A DNA stretch of 64,000 nt from Magnolia sinica (Eukaryota > Streptophyta > Magnoliopsida > Magnoliales > Magnoliaceae), in assembly GCF_029962835.1 (NCBI RefSeq), contig NC_080583.1:3705001-3769000 (forward strand). Reading direction: 5' to 3'. The notes below the pieces were generated by a model, which had not been told where the DNA came from, did not search any database, and worked only from the letters and a program-made list of their open reading frames with translations. This document shows, piece after piece, positions 11,781-23,874 of the stretch (positions within the stretch are counted from its first letter, which is position 1; the number at the start of each line of letters is the position of its first letter). Made by a program: the position numbers and the translations under genes.

Positions 11781-13178
11781 ATGACTATGTTCGCCGAAAC
11801 GAACAGCCTCTCCCGTCCGAAATTCTTACACTCAGACCCCAACATCTCCTCCTCCAACACCGAGGATGATTTCTCCTCTCGAAACAGCAGCGCATCCGCA
11901 GCTTCTCCTGGCTACTATTCCGATCGAAATCCATTGAGCGGTGAGAGCTCTCCCTACAACATGTCGCCTTGGAATCAAACCTCACCCTACTCTAAGTCTC
12001 CATGGTCTACACGTGCAGGCTCTCCAACCACTCCTTTCTCTGAAGACAATCTCCCAACCAACGGCCTGATCGGATCGCTAGTTCGCGAAGAAGGGCATAT
12101 CTACTCACTTGCCGCATCCGGAGAACTTCTCTACACCGGATCCGATAGCAAGAACATTCGCGTATGGAAGAACATGAAAGAATTCTCGGGATTTAAAGCG
12201 AATAGCGGACTCGTGAAAGCGATAGTGATATCAGGGGAGAAGATCTTCACCGGTCATCAAGACGGGAAGGTTCGAGTCTGGAAAGTATCACCGAAGAATC
12301 CAAGCGTTCATAAACGAGCCGGCACGCTTCCCAAACTAAAGGACTTCATCAAAAGCTCGATGAACCCGAATAACTACGTGAAGGTGCGGCACCGCCGTAA
12401 TTCGATATGGATCAAGCATTTCGATGCTGTTTCGTGCTTGAGCTTGGATGAAGATCATGGAATTCTGTATTCTGGATCTTGGGATAAGACTCTTAAGGTG
12501 TGGCGAATCGCCGATTCGAAATGTCTTGAGTCGATCAGCGCTCATGATGATGCTGTGAATTCAGTGGTGGCGGGATTCGATGGGTTCGTTTTTACTGGAT
12601 CGGCAGACGGAACGGTGAAGGTGTGGAAGAGGGAAATGGCGGGAAAAGTGACGAAGCATACGTTGAGTCAGACACTGCTAAAACAGGAATGTGCTGTGAC
12701 GGTGGTGGTTGTCAATCCAACGGCCTCGATTGTCTACTGCGGGTCATCGGATGGGCTTGTGAATTTCTGGGAGCGTGGTGTGAAACATCTCACTCATGGT
12801 GGTGTCCTACGTGGACATAAGCTCGCCGTTCTTTGTCTTGCTGCGGCTGGGAATCTCGTTTTCAGTGGATCTGCTGATAAGACGATCTGCGTCTGGAAGA
12901 GGGATGGTGGAACCCACACCTGCCTTTCTGTGCTGAATGGTCATACAGGGCCGGTGAAGTGCTTGGCCGTTGAGGAGGATGGAGATTCGACGGCTGACGA
13001 TCGACGATGGATCGTCTACAGTGGCAGTCTCGATAAATCGGTGAAGGTCTGGAAGGTGTCGGAGTACGCAGCTGATATGCAGATGGCGCAGCAGCAGCAG
13101 ATGGAGCCGTACGTTGCGTCGGAATCGGATGGTCGGAGTTTCTCCTCTTCCGGCCGGATGAGCGAAAAGAGACCCTGA
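11781..13178 (+). CDS. JGB-like: JINGUBANG-like WD40-repeat protein
   Basis: This is an intronless 465-residue ORF. After a Ser/Pro/Asn-rich N-terminal tail (residues 1-95, with SPYNMSPW and SPYSKSPW motifs) come seven WD40 repeats at roughly 105-130, 144-168, 212-242, 252-283, 305-330, 342-372 and 385-425, recognisable by GH/AH and terminal VWK or VWR residues. A basic linker ([16 protein letters not shown]) precedes repeat 3. The layout of short tail, seven-blade propeller and single exon matches the plant JINGUBANG family; the Arabidopsis founder restrains pollen germination, probably as a scaffold. I chose the ATG at 11781 because it follows a CT-rich leader with the TATA box upstream; a longer overlapping frame at 11408 is in another phase. 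The C-terminus is polar with QQQQ and no domain. The family is large in plants, so orthology to JGB itself is not proven. Confidence 0.92.
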   Translation: MTMFAETNSLSRPKFLHSDPNISSSNTEDDFSSRNSSASAASPGYYSDRNPLSGESSPYNMSPWNQTSPYSKSPWSTRAGSPTTPFSEDNLPTNGLIGSLVREEGHIYSLAASGELLYTGSDSKNIRVWKNMKEFSGFKANSGLVKAIVISGEKIFTGHQDGKVRVWKVSPKNPSVHKRAGTLPKLKDFIKSSMNPNNYVKVRHRRNSIWIKHFDAVSCLSLDEDHGILYSGSWDKTLKVWRIADSKCLESISAHDDAVNSVVAGFDGFVFTGSADGTVKVWKREMAGKVTKHTLSQTLLKQECAVTVVVVNPTASIVYCGSSDGLVNFWERGVKHLTHGGVLRGHKLAVLCLAAAGNLVFSGSADKTICVWKRDGGTHTCLSVLNGHTGPVKCLAVEEDGDSTADDRRWIVYSGSLDKSVKVWKVSEYAADMQMAQQQQMEPYVASESDGRSFSSSGRMSEKRP

Positions 13179-14579
13179 TTGGTGAGAGTGTTGGGGGAGG
13201 AGTTAGTGGCCACTTGTTTAAATGAGACAACTCCACGTGTCATTGTATCCATCCTATTCTACTTGACACGTGTCAGATGACGATTCGTGACCCACCATGT
13301 TGGGGGTGGGGTTGTGAATAGTGTTGTTGTATACAAGGAATGAACGGTTGTGATGAATCCTAAATAATATGGATAATACTTTTTTTTTTAAAAATGTTAT
13401 TTTGTAGAGAGTGTGTTTTGTATAAAATGCATTCTTCGGAAATTTCATTTCCAGTGTTTGTGTTTGTTTGTTTTTGTTGAGAATATACAAAATTTAAATG
13501 GAAAGTGATGTGTTTTTAGATACTCTGTAGAGTGTTATGTTTGATACACGTGCTCAGGAATTTTAGAAGTGGCATTTTTAACTTAAATTAACCGTTTAAA
13601 TTGTGGGACACGCTGGAGATAAGTAGTTATACAAAAATCAGATTGATTGATTGGTCCTCAACTGTGATTAATTTAATTTTGTGTGTTGAATGTAGACCGT
13701 TGATAGTTTTGGTTAACCGTACATTTAAACTGGGGCCCACAATTTAGATAGTTTGGTATGCATTTCTTGTTGGTGAGCAGAAATTCTTAGTGGCTGCGTA
13801 TTAACCATCTCACTCTACCGGAGCATTTTTGTTGTTGTTTCTGCATGGGAGGGATAGGTTCATATGATTTTCAATGATCGTTTTAAGAACGGTGGTGAAT
13901 CTTTAACTGTACACGTGGCATGTTTGTATAGAAATCTAGACTGGACACATTGCTGATCTTATTTTGGAGCAACAAAAAACTCAGAAATTAGGCTCTGAGA
14001 AGATTATCTTAACCATCTCGTTTTGACAATAGAATTTGGACCGCTCATTATTTTAGCTATGACCATCCATTTGATAGCCAATGATTAGACGGTTAGGATT
14101 GTTACATCAGTGTGGACTTAGAGATATGCCCCACCCACAATTTGGATGGTCTGGACAGCTGGACTTGAGTGTCACGCATGAGGAGGATGAGTCACCACCA
14201 CTTTAGAATGTGGAGAACTATCAGAGGAGAAGCTATTTGTAAGGAAACTCGGCATGTTTGGACGTCTTCTTCATGGGATTAAAGAGAAGGTTTTGAGTAT
14301 CCAAATGCTACACTTGGCAAAAATTTCATGGTGATCAGGACCGTTGATCTGGTGGGATACAGCCTGGATTGGTGACTGGACAAAAATATCAGTGATTGGA
14401 TAACTACAACCATCAGTTGAAAACATTTGGCTTGTAACCCTTGGATGAGAGCTAGGGACACTGGAATGAATGGGGAATCACCGAAAGTACAACCATGATG
14501 CGCGGGTGTCATCCAATCGTCCATTAGATGTGATTCCAAATGTAAGGGCCAGACCCAAAATCTAAGTCTGATCCATGAC
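13179..14579. other. 3' flank of WD40 gene and intergenic
   Basis: The likely 3' UTR includes 'cctaaataatatgg' (13361-13374) as a weak polyadenylation-type signal. An ACACGTGTCA palindrome recurs at 13266-13275. No other gene was seen. Confidence 0.5.
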
Positions 14580-14965
14580 TCAAGTGGGCCACACCACAGA
14601 AAGCAAAGGGGACAATGGTGATGGGACACCCACCATAGAAACTTCCGGATAGAATGTGGGGTCCACCATGTCGTCTGTATTCATCCAAACCAGTAATCAG
14701 GTGTATCCCATCAACATGAAGGGAAAGACCGAAACTCAAGCCATTCCAAATTTTAGGCGGGCCACAAAAAGCCAATATATAGTTTTGGTCATGATTGTAC
14801 ATTGCTCCCTGTGCTGTGTCCCACATAATTTCTTTTTAAGGATTATTCCTGGGATGTACAGTGCACATGAGGAGACTCACCAGATTCAAGGTCAGGATCC
14901 CACATATAAATCACAAGTGGGCCCCAGACCTCTCAAGAGGTCAAATCATCAGGGCTGGTTATGGG
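14580..14965. repeat. CCCACCATAGAAAC repeat family, copy 2
   Basis: Contains 'acacccaccatagaaacttcc', 'gattgtacattgctccctgtg' (identical to the copy at 7475-7865) and 'cacaagtgggccccagacc'. Non-coding; frames of 100-116 codons on both strands here are shadows. Confidence 0.65.
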
Positions 14966-16399
14966 CTGGGCTGCACCAATGGCCATAAGAACCCATCAAT
15001 GGTCTGACCTATTGCAGTTGTAGTTGTGAAAATGGTGTCAGTGGGCCAATGGGCTTGGACCTTCTTGCTTGGCTCATGGGCTATCCTTGGGACCCACAAG
15101 GATGGCCCAATCAGTATTCACACGGATAGATTAAGAACATTCAAGTAAGGAAATAGGGATTTCATCAATTTCCATCTGTTGGGTCAAGTCCTGGTAGGCC
15201 TTGTCCAGGACTGAACTCCAAGCCAAATAAATACACGGGCCTGGCATGAATTGCAACTCGGGTCCACACGGCCTGGTCCCACTCGTTGCAGCTGCAAGGC
15301 ATTATCTAAAGGTGCTTCCTTCTACGTTGTTCTTGGGCCCGTTGAATGTGACAGCCACGTTGGGTAAGTAGTTATGGGAAATTCAGTGATTTTTCTGGGC
15401 CTCAAAACTTAGAAATGGAAAGAGAAGGAATGAGAGAGTTTGATGATTGTTTGGATTGGTGATGGGGATGGAAAGTGGGCCTTGAGGTACACATGTCGAT
15501 ATGGGATTCACGATCAAGATCCACGTCACCATGGGGGCCCATGGCGAGCACCAACCTAGAAGTAGGTCGGCCTCTTTCCAAGTGGATGGACCACATCTTT
15601 TAGGACTCTTTCGTTTTCGCAATTAGTTTTAAAATTTTAAGTTATGAGAGGGTAAAATTGTTATTAAAAATTTTAGCTGCTTAGTAAAAAACGGTTTAGA
15701 TTTTATGATCAAGGTACCATGAACAGCTTAAATTGAACTTGCTTCCTTTCACTTATTTTATTAATGTATGTAGTTTGTACTGACTTTAATCCTATATGTG
15801 CAGCATGTACAAAAACTTGTAATTAAAATGACTATATGACAAAGGCTTTGTGAGGTAACGGGTGGAGCTCTTGAAGATCCAGACATGGATGCAATTGCAA
15901 CCTATCAAATTTATTTTTTTTAAAAATTTACATTTAAGTTGGGCTTGAGACAAATAAGAGCCCCCACCTAATTGATAGATTAGATTACACACATCTCATT
16001 TTGACACATGCATGATGTGGAAATAGGATCTCTTATATATGGGTAGCTTAGTAAACCTCATTTATCTTAGTAGAATAATAAATAATATTAAATATAAAAA
16101 AAAATATTGTTGGGTCTAAAAATTTATTACCCATCACTTGGAGTTGACCCGGACGGATTAGATCCAATTGTTTATTGGGACTAAAAGGTGAGATTCAACC
16201 ACAACCTAGTTTCTAATGGTCCAATAAATGAGACCTGGACCTACTTAAATTAGGCAAGTGCTGATTCGGAAATTCACCAATAATATACTCTATGCATTTG
16301 TTGTATCGGCTTATATTAGAATGCCATCTCAAAAAATTATATAGATCCCAAATTGGAGTAGGCCACATTAAAGAAAGCATTAGGATAGGTCTCCCGCAA
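14966..16399. other. Intergenic, no gene recognised
   Basis: Mixed DNA; a 79-codon minus frame at 15383-15622 has no motif. Nothing structured was seen. Confidence 0.5.
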
Positions 16400-16612
16400 C
16401 TAGAGCTGGGCATTGGACCGAGTCGAATCAGATTGGGTCCAACTCGACTCGGTCCGAGTTCTACATGGCCTGACCCAAATTCAGTTTGATCCGGGACCGA
16501 GTCCGGGTCATCTAACTCAAGCCAATCTTAACCCATGCTGGCCTGAACCGATCCGAGTCTGACTCGGTCAGGAAAACCGAGTCGGATCGGATTGGGCCAA
16601 GTTTAAATCGGT
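16400..16612. repeat. GACTCGGTCCGAGT-rich repeat, copy 1
   Basis: Begins 'actagagctgggcattggaccgag' and continues with degenerate CGAGTCGGATCGG motifs. A related stretch in inverted orientation is at 23310-23522, ending 'gacatgcctagctcta'. Superfamily not determined. Confidence 0.5.
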
Positions 16613-16879
16613 TGTTTTCCTTTTGTAATCCTTTTATCTTTAATCACTACCTCACTCATTAGGTTGTTTGCAACATCTGTCAATAGTAAAGCTGTAGTTT
16701 TTATAACGTTGGTTGGAGATGCATCTGGTATCAACTAATGCGTGATTAGAATGTTTTCCGTACTTTATTTCATTTTTTTTTCTCCCTTCGTACATGTTAG
16801 ATGAAAATTAGCATTCTATTTTGGAGAGAAGTCAGAATTTCTTAAGTTAAAAGAAGAAGAGGAAAATCAAGCCACCCCC

Positions 16880-17130
16880 CACAAGTGAGAATACCCTACA
16901 TCATTAGTGAAATCTTTATCCTGGAAGCAATGTTGTGGATTTCAATTGGGAAAAAAAGGGAACCTTCCAAGGCTTGGAACACTCTTTGGTAGCCAACCAA
17001 ATATCTTTTGAGGAATCTTCTTCCACAATCAAAGAGCTGGATAAATCCTTGACAAATCCATAGACCCTCTCTCAGGGCAAGAGTCTCTGCTTCATTAGCT
17101 TGTTGAAAATCCTTGATGAAAAATTATTAG
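16880..17130 (-). pseudogene. RNase H-like fragment of a non-LTR (LINE-type) element
   Basis: Reading the minus strand from about 17125 gives FQQANEAETLALREGLWIC, a close match to the AEALALREGL helix of the plant RVT_3 RNase H domain found in LINE-type reverse transcriptase proteins. The frame then decays with no further catalytic motif. It lies beside a 147-bp tandem array and is a remnant only. Confidence 0.5.
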
Positions 17131-17163
17131 CTTTCTTTCAGTTATTAGCACAATACTTTTCTT

Positions 17164-18950
17164 TAGAGATCATGGAAGCTTTAGAAGAATCCAGTTACAT
17201 AAATTCATTGATTTGATTATCAGATGAAATTGAGCTCATTCCTGGTTACATTTGTAAAATACTTGAATAAACTTGAAAATTCAGTTTGAGTTTCATGCTT
17301 TACTTTTCTTTAGAGATCATGAAAGCTTTAGAAGAATTCAGTTACATAAATTCATTGATTTGATTATCAGATGAAATTGAGATCATTCCTGGTTACATTT
17401 GTAAAATACTTGAATAAACTTGAAAATTCAGTTTGAGTTTCATGCTTTACTTTTCTTTAGAGATTATGGAAGCTTTAGAAGAATCCAATTACATAAATTC
17501 ATTGATTTGATTATCAGATGAAATTGAGCTCATTTGATGCAGGACATGGAAAATTAAATATGATATGCAAGATTGCAGGCTTAGATCATACCAATTCAGA
17601 AACAATCACACAAATTCCACATCCCACATGAAAATCCAAACATTCAATTAAAGGGGAATCTATGCGGGTCCAAGCCGACACAGGCTAGGACTGGACCAAT
17701 AAAATTATAAACCAAACAATGTCAAAGGGAAATAAAATCAACTACTCATGCATAAAAATCAGTCCCTAATCCAAGGGATTCCCTAATTTCAATTCAAGGA
17801 ACCCTGAGGTGATAAAAATGGGCAAATCAATTAGGGATCATGTAATATAGGGTTAGGATTCATGAAAAAATGACTATGAGAGGATAAAAGAGGATAAAAA
17901 CCTGAGCCAAAAGATGATCCCGCGTGTGGACAACAACAATGGCCCAAACGGACGTGCGTGTGATCCCGGCCGCACGTGTGTGGGGCCCACTATTCAGAAA
18001 AAGGCCGCCTTGGCCCTGGTCAGCCAGGGATGGACTCCAAAACCTCCAAATTTCAGCTCGATCCGATGTACGGTTTGTGCGTGGTGCTCCGCCGAAGTTT
18101 CAGATCGCAAACCTGCTTCAATGAAGAAATCTGATGCAACAAAAGGACAAATTCAAAGTACGGATGGTGGGGGAAGATGGAAAAAAAAGATGATGGAAGA
18201 TGGGGGTGAATTGGGATCGATGTGGCTTCGCACCACGGTAGTTAGCCCTTCGAAAAAGGGAGGGCTTCGCACCCACTTTTGAATTCTTAAACAACTCACG
18301 AAGAGAGCAGAAAAATAAAGCAGGAATTTTTTATTAACTTCAATGAATGAAAAGAACTACAAAGGGTGCCTATTTATAGGGAGAACCCTATACCCAAAAA
18401 CTCGCACCATGTGCGACACCTATTACTTGGCGATGAAGTAAACTAAAATAAAAACCAAACAAGGAAATCTAAAGCGTTCACGATATTCTAAATAATAAGA
18501 ATAAGCAAAACTTAAAATATAAAACCAATCCGACGAGTGGGCCACGATCATGAGATCCCATGGTGGGCTTTTCTTGACTATCGGGCCACTTTTCTGAACC
18601 AAAACTTGTCTTCTAGCTAGGAGGCCCTCCCTGAACGTCGTCATCGAGCCAGATCGATGGTGGGGTCCTCCTTCTGCGTACGTACGTGCGTAGGGGTGGT
18701 GGTGTGCGGGCGTGCGTGTGCACGATGTCCTCATCATCATTCCTGGTTACATTTGTAAAAAACTTGAATAAACTTGAAAATTCAGTTTGAGTTTCATGCT
18801 TTACCTTTCTTTAAAGATCATGGAAGCTTTAGAAGAATCCAGTTACATAAATTCATTGATTTGATTATCAAATGAAATTGAGCTCATTCCTGGTTACATC
18901 TGTAAAATACTTGAATAAACTTGACAATTTAGTTTGAGTTTCATGCTTTG
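17164..18950. repeat. 147-bp tandem repeat array, four copies, split by an LTR
   Basis: Units start at 17164, 17311 and 17458 with TAGAGATCATGGAAGCTTTA (one or two substitutions between units), giving an exact 147-bp period. The third unit is interrupted at 17534 by a solo LTR and resumes at 18737; a fourth runs from 18812 (AAAGATCATGG) to about 18950. The unit is AT-rich and has no ORF. Near-identity suggests recent amplification before the LTR arrived. Confidence 0.85.
17535..18736 (-). mobile_element. Solo LTR (1.2 kb) with TCATT target duplication
   Basis: It starts TGATGCAGGACATGG and ends ATGTCCTCATCA, imperfect inverted termini with the TG..CA ends of an LTR. The same 5 bases, TCATT, occur immediately left (17530-17534) and right (18737-18741). 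A TATA-type CCTATAAATAGG read on the minus strand (about 18370-18381) gives the orientation. No second LTR or internal region is present, so it is a solo LTR left by recombination. The 122-codon + frame at 17914 inside it is not a gene. Confidence 0.85.
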
Positions 18951-19199
18951 ATGACTAATTCCAAAGTGCCACCAAATGAATAACCTCACATGCACAAGCT
19001 TCTGCTAGAAATAAGACTCACAAGGACTTAGGGTAAAATCATCATTAAGAGAAGTAAACATTGTTGCTAGAGTGACATGGCTAATGTACTATGCAACTTT
19101 CCCATTGATGTAAGTATTATCTCTAACTTCAGAACTTCAATGACATCACCAACAGACTAACCAAAAACTTTTCAAGGTGGACATTCTCATCTTTCAGGG

Positions 19200-19253
<54 letters not shown>

Positions 19254-20500
19254 GAAGACATCATTCTCGGAAGCACCTTTACGGTCCAATGAGCAAATTC
19301 CCACACCTTAGCACATGGAGATGGTGGACCCCAGACAACAAGAAAACTCTAGAATGAGTATTTCAAATTTGAAAGAGAAGACAAATATTAGGTGATACTG
19401 CACCCATGCTCTCTTTTTTATAGCATTCCAAGGGATGCATAATTCTCTAACCTACCCAGAACATCCACTAGAGATCCAGTATTCTCATCTTTAAGATTCC
19501 TTGAAAAAGAAAAAATATTCTATCCTAGAACCCCCCACAAACAACAACAACAACACACGCACAAACTCTCAGTAGCAATCCTCAATGACTAACCAACCAC
19601 ATGACAACCTATAGTGTTTCCCTATAGTGACTAGGAAACAATGGCAGAATAACATATAGAAGGAAAAGAGAATTCAAACAACTTTTGAAAATAAATGTAA
19701 ACTGACCAACTATAAGCAGAATAACACCCATCCACCAGACATGAAAGAAATAGCCTTATAGTTACAGCACAGGGAGTACATCACCCACAAAAGAAAAAAC
19801 TACTTCTATGCGGATGGTGCATTTCATCTGAATCAATGACTATCACCAGAATCAATTATATCAACTTGACTTTTTTCCTCTTTTTTCCAGATGGTGTTTG
19901 CACTCAGTAAATGATGCTTGGCCAAAACAAGTAAGCTAGCACTATGCCATTCAATCACATTTTCTAAGAAGAAAAATACCATCACTGGATTCTGAGTTGA
20001 GATATAAAAATGAGAAGTGCTATGATCTTTATTGAACTCACCAATCACCATGAATGAAAGAAGCCCTGTAAGTATGCTGCATTCACAAAAAGCAAACAGG
20101 TATTATGTGTAAGAGGATAAAGAAACTATTAACACATATTATCACAATTTAACACATATTAAGCTACAGAATTGCAAGGGAAGGACCAAGAGGTACCTGA
20201 TGCTTGGAGGTTTGTATGGATACTCAGGATGTTTGAAAGCTGATGGTGGCTACCTTGAAAATCACCATCAATCGCCCACAAAACAATAGTTACTGAGACA
20301 GTGTGTTAGATTACACCATTATTTCATGAAAATATCATGATATTTTGTGCCACATTAGACATGATATTTAGTGCAACAAAGATGTTAAGAAGTTGTATGG
20401 ATAAAAAATTGTTATGGTTGCGGCAAACACCATGAAATTTCATGACTAATCAGTCTAATTTGGTATAGATTTTCATGAAATTTGGTACCAAACACACTTT
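18951..20500. other. Intergenic with an (AG)n microsatellite
   Basis: A perfect GA/AG run of about 48 bases lies at 19202-19250. Otherwise AT-rich with no recognisable frame. Confidence 0.55.
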
Positions 20501-20749
20501 AAGCTAAAATTTAAAAAATAATAAAGAAAGAAAGAAAAAGAAAAAGATTAGGCCTGAAAAGCAGAGAAAGGAAGAGTAACATCCAAATGAAAGAACATTA
20601 TTCACTTCAAAAGTAAATAAACCATGTTCAACATCATGTTCAAAATCAAAAGTAAAAAAACCTAACATGCACATACTGACATATAGGTTAGGTAAAACTT
20701 TCATACATTCAATACCCTCTATATGATGAATGCCTTTGTGGCATGTAAC

Positions 20750-21260
20750 TAAATGAACCTTGTCCGTAATAACAACGTCCTCCTTCACCTCCACCTTCAT
20801 CACCAAATTCATCATTCGGTTCTTTTTTTACTGATTCAACTGCAGGAAAACTCATGGGCGACTCCTAGCTGGATGTGTCCAAAAAACGGTCGTTCACCTT
20901 TGCTGAATCGGATGGTGGGGATGCCTTCCCATTGTCCTCATTCATAGATGCAAGAAGTTTTTTCAGGGGCTTTTTATGATCCGATTTGTACGGGATTCCC
21001 AACCGCTTATAAAATACTGCGAGACTTTTAAGAAACTTTGATGGTTTACTCGTGCCTGCTTCAGCATCATTTTGTCTCGGAGGTAGATGTTGTTGTTTGG
21101 TACTACTTGATCTGGATATCATTTAGAAGCTCTTTTTAATGGCCTCTTTATAATCGCTTTCTTCTTGTTCTCTTAAAATTCTCTCTTGTTCTTCTTCTCT
21201 ACTAATTGTGGAAGGCCTGGAACCAGAGCTAGAGGCAGTCCATCTTTTCTGCTTAACCTT
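20750..21260 (-). pseudogene. Unrecognised coding-like remnant
   Basis: On the minus strand one frame reads from about 21260 through an acidic coiled segment (STISREEEQERILREQEES), a stop just before 21122, then an 85-codon stretch rich in Ser/Lys (20865-21122), another stop, and a Gly-rich tail (EFGDEGGGEGG) near 20780. The composition and continuity across two stops look like a decayed protein gene, possibly from a transposon, but I recognise no family. Confidence 0.35.
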
Positions 21261-22252
21261 TCTTCATTTAGATATAAAACAGAAGAAACATATTCAGAGA
21301 GAAATGAGGAGATGGACCGCGGATCAGGTATGAACATTTAAATAGATTATATGAAAGCATATTATCCATCTAACCTTGAACTGTCCAAAATAGGACAATT
21401 TGAGCGATTTCTATGCCACAAAAAACACATTATATTTATATATGGCCACATAGAAATCCTCAAATGAGTAACTAATTATCTAACTCACAAATTATAATCA
21501 CAAGTTACAAGTCACAATAATAATCTAAGCAAAGAAAGCATAGAGTCATTGCTATATAGTTATAAACAATACATGGTAGGTCTTATATGAATCAAGTTGT
21601 TGATTGGGCATGTTTTGTGCAAATGATCTTGACTGTCTATATTAAAGGTTATTGATAAAATGATTAATATTCGTTATTCATACTTAAAATGAGTTTTCAG
21701 AACACTTTAATGGCCCATATGAGTTTCGGAACACCGCAATCTTAAAAGGTCCATTTATCTTATTGATTCATGTTTAGATAAACATATTGGATGGCATGTA
21801 TAAACCATGGCTAGCCCACCTGAGTTTTTGGCCAACCTAATTATATATTTTCCATTACGATGGCAGGGATAAAAACCGCTTCATGGGTCCCACTATTTAA
21901 ATCCACCCTTTGTAGATGTAGCCATTTTCGTAATTCGGTGATATAATAGTACAATTTAGTACTCCTGTATTACCAAAAATTAAAAAGAAAGGGAGAATCT
22001 ATCAAATAGGGGAGGTCAGAGAGGTAAATAGCGATACCCCTGTTTGGGATTGGATAAGGGGGGGAAGACTGTTTTGAGTAACTCAAAACTTACAATAGGA
22101 AAATTAAACTGAAGAGATTTTATTAGTCTTGTTAAGTGTGAGTAAATGTAAGCATGTAACTAAGTTACTTATAAGCTGAAGTAATATTTAAGCTCATTTT
22201 TTGACCAAAAGTAAGCTTGATACAATATCTGGTCCACCATGAGAGGTTGAGT
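21261..22252. other. Intergenic, no gene recognised
   Basis: AT-rich; nothing structured was seen. Confidence 0.55.
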
Positions 22253-22545
22253 AGCTGAAGTCACGTCACTAGGTTTTGTGGGTCCCAGCATGATGTATGT
22301 ATTATATCCACACCGTTCATCCACTTTGAGAGATCATATCATGGCATTATCCAAAGAATGAGGCAGATCAAAAGCTCTAGTGGACCCCACCATAGAAAAA
22401 AGTGTGGAGAGTGATGCTCACGCTTAAAATCATCGTAAGGCCCACTGTACTGTTTATTTGACATCCAAACTATTGAAAAACATATAGACGACATAGATGA
22501 AACACATATAGCATGGTGGGGCCCATATAGCACCGACCACCCGCC
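22253..22545. repeat. Snap-back repeat, short copy
   Basis: Left arm 'gtgggtcccagcatgatgtatg' and 'tccacaccgttcatcc'; right arm 'catatagcatggtggggccca' followed by 'agcaccgaccac'. The two arms are inverted. About 290 bp, shorter than the other copies. Confidence 0.7.
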
Positions 22546-22590
22546 ATTGGCCGGTGGCGGGGGAGTAGCGAGTACGTTCCAAACCTAGGG

Positions 22591-23095
22591 AAGCGGATTT
22601 CCTACTAAAGCCTTTCCCTTGAAGATTCGCGAAAGGATTCTATGTGGAGCCTACTATGATCTTTGTGTGAAATTCAACCCGTCCATTCGTTTTTAAATAT
22701 AATTTTAGGACATTATACCAAAAAATGAGGAGGATCCAAAATTCAAGTAGGCCATACGAGATGAAACACGGCAGGAAGGAATGCTTACTGTTGAAACCTT
22801 CCTAGGCTCCACCTTGGTGTTTATATTCCATCCAAACCGTTTATAAGGTCATTTTCACTGATATGAAATGAAAACACCACGAATATAAACCAATACAAAA
22901 CTTTTGTAGCCATATGAACATTTCAACGGTGGTCACTAAATCCCCGTTGTTTCCTCATGTGTCCCATTTAATTTCTGGATCCTCCTCATTTTTGGTCGCA
23001 TGTCCTAAAATAATTTTGAAAAATGGATGGACGGGTTGGATTTATCACAAACATCATAGTGGGCCCCACACAAAATTCTAGCACATGATCTTCCA
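22591..23095. repeat. Snap-back repeat copy with AAGCGGATT end
   Basis: Starts AAGCGGATTTCC. The left arm 'tctatgtggagcctactatgatc' mirrors 'catcatagtgggccccacaca' on the right, and 'caacccgtccattcg' mirrors 'atggatggacgggttgg'. It is a near-complete foldback of about 500 bp. Confidence 0.7.
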
Positions 23096-23218
23096 ACAAC
23101 TAAAGGCTCGCACATAAATTTCCTACAATTTTGTTTATTCAGTTCCCTAAAAAATTTCTTCACCATCTGATGAATAACAACGTGCCACTAGCGCTAAGCC
23201 TACCATATCCTTTATGGG

Positions 23219-23219
23219 C

Positions 23220-23282
<63 letters not shown>
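23219..23282. repeat. (TA)n microsatellite
   Basis: An uninterrupted TA run of about 62 bases. Confidence 0.95.
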
Positions 23283-23285
<3 letters not shown>

Positions 23286-23309
23286 AGGGGTAAAATAATA
23301 AATTAGTAT

Positions 23310-23522
23310 TTAATAACACATCCGGTCCGGTCCGAATCGGATCGGTTTGGATCCAAACGAATCGGATTTCAGACCAGTGCAGTCTAATTTGATGTTAACC
23401 CAAACTCGATCCGATTAACGGTCAGATCTGCATGATCCTGCTCGAATCTGACCGATCCAGGTAGTTGGTTCAGTGCAATTCGGGTCGGATCCACCGGATC
23501 GAGCTCGACATGCCTAGCTCTA
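23310..23522. repeat. GACTCGGTCCGAGT-rich repeat, copy 2 (inverted)
   Basis: Rich in 'tccggtccgaatcggatcgg' and ending 'gctcgacatgcctagctcta', the inverse of the start of the repeat at 16400. Confidence 0.5.
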
Positions 23523-23682
23523 CCCGCAACTCCCTTTTACATATACGTGTTTCCTCTCTCTCTATCACTGCACGTGGCTCCCACGTTATCCTCTCATTCT
23601 CTCTCTCTTTTCCTCTCCCCTCCAAATCTCTCCCTTCTCTCTTCCATCCCTCTTTGCTACATGCCTGTCACATGTGCCATGC

Positions 23683-23874
23683 CCCTCATATTATTATAAA
23701 AAATAAGAGTTTTTAAGGCATTTCTCATTCTTATTTACCTCCTACGTCTATATGTATGTAATACCCTTTCAAGGCTCACCCTCATATTATTATAAAAAAT
23801 AAGAGTTTTTAAGGCATTTCTCATTCTTATTTACCTCCTACGTCTATATGTATGTAATACCCTTTCAAGGCTCT
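23683..23874. repeat. Perfect 96-bp tandem duplication
   Basis: Two head-to-tail units begin at 23683 and 23779 with CCCTCATATTATTATAAAAA and both end in ATACCCTTTCAAGGCTC. I see no mismatch between them. No ORF. Confidence 0.9.

Noticed and set aside
11408-11869. A 153-codon + frame overlapping the WD40 start
   Set aside because: It is Pro/Thr/Ser-rich because it reads the CT-rich leader, and it is out of phase with the clear WD40 frame.
12336-13252. Minus-strand frames across the WD40 gene (69-124 codons)
   Set aside because: Shadows of the + strand codon bias with no motif.
17164-18950. CRISPR-like array
   Set aside because: Units are 147 bp and contiguous with no unique spacers, in a plant genome.
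19833-20051. A 72-codon minus frame and similar short frames in 18.9-20.5 kb
   Set aside because: No motif; AT-rich chance frames.
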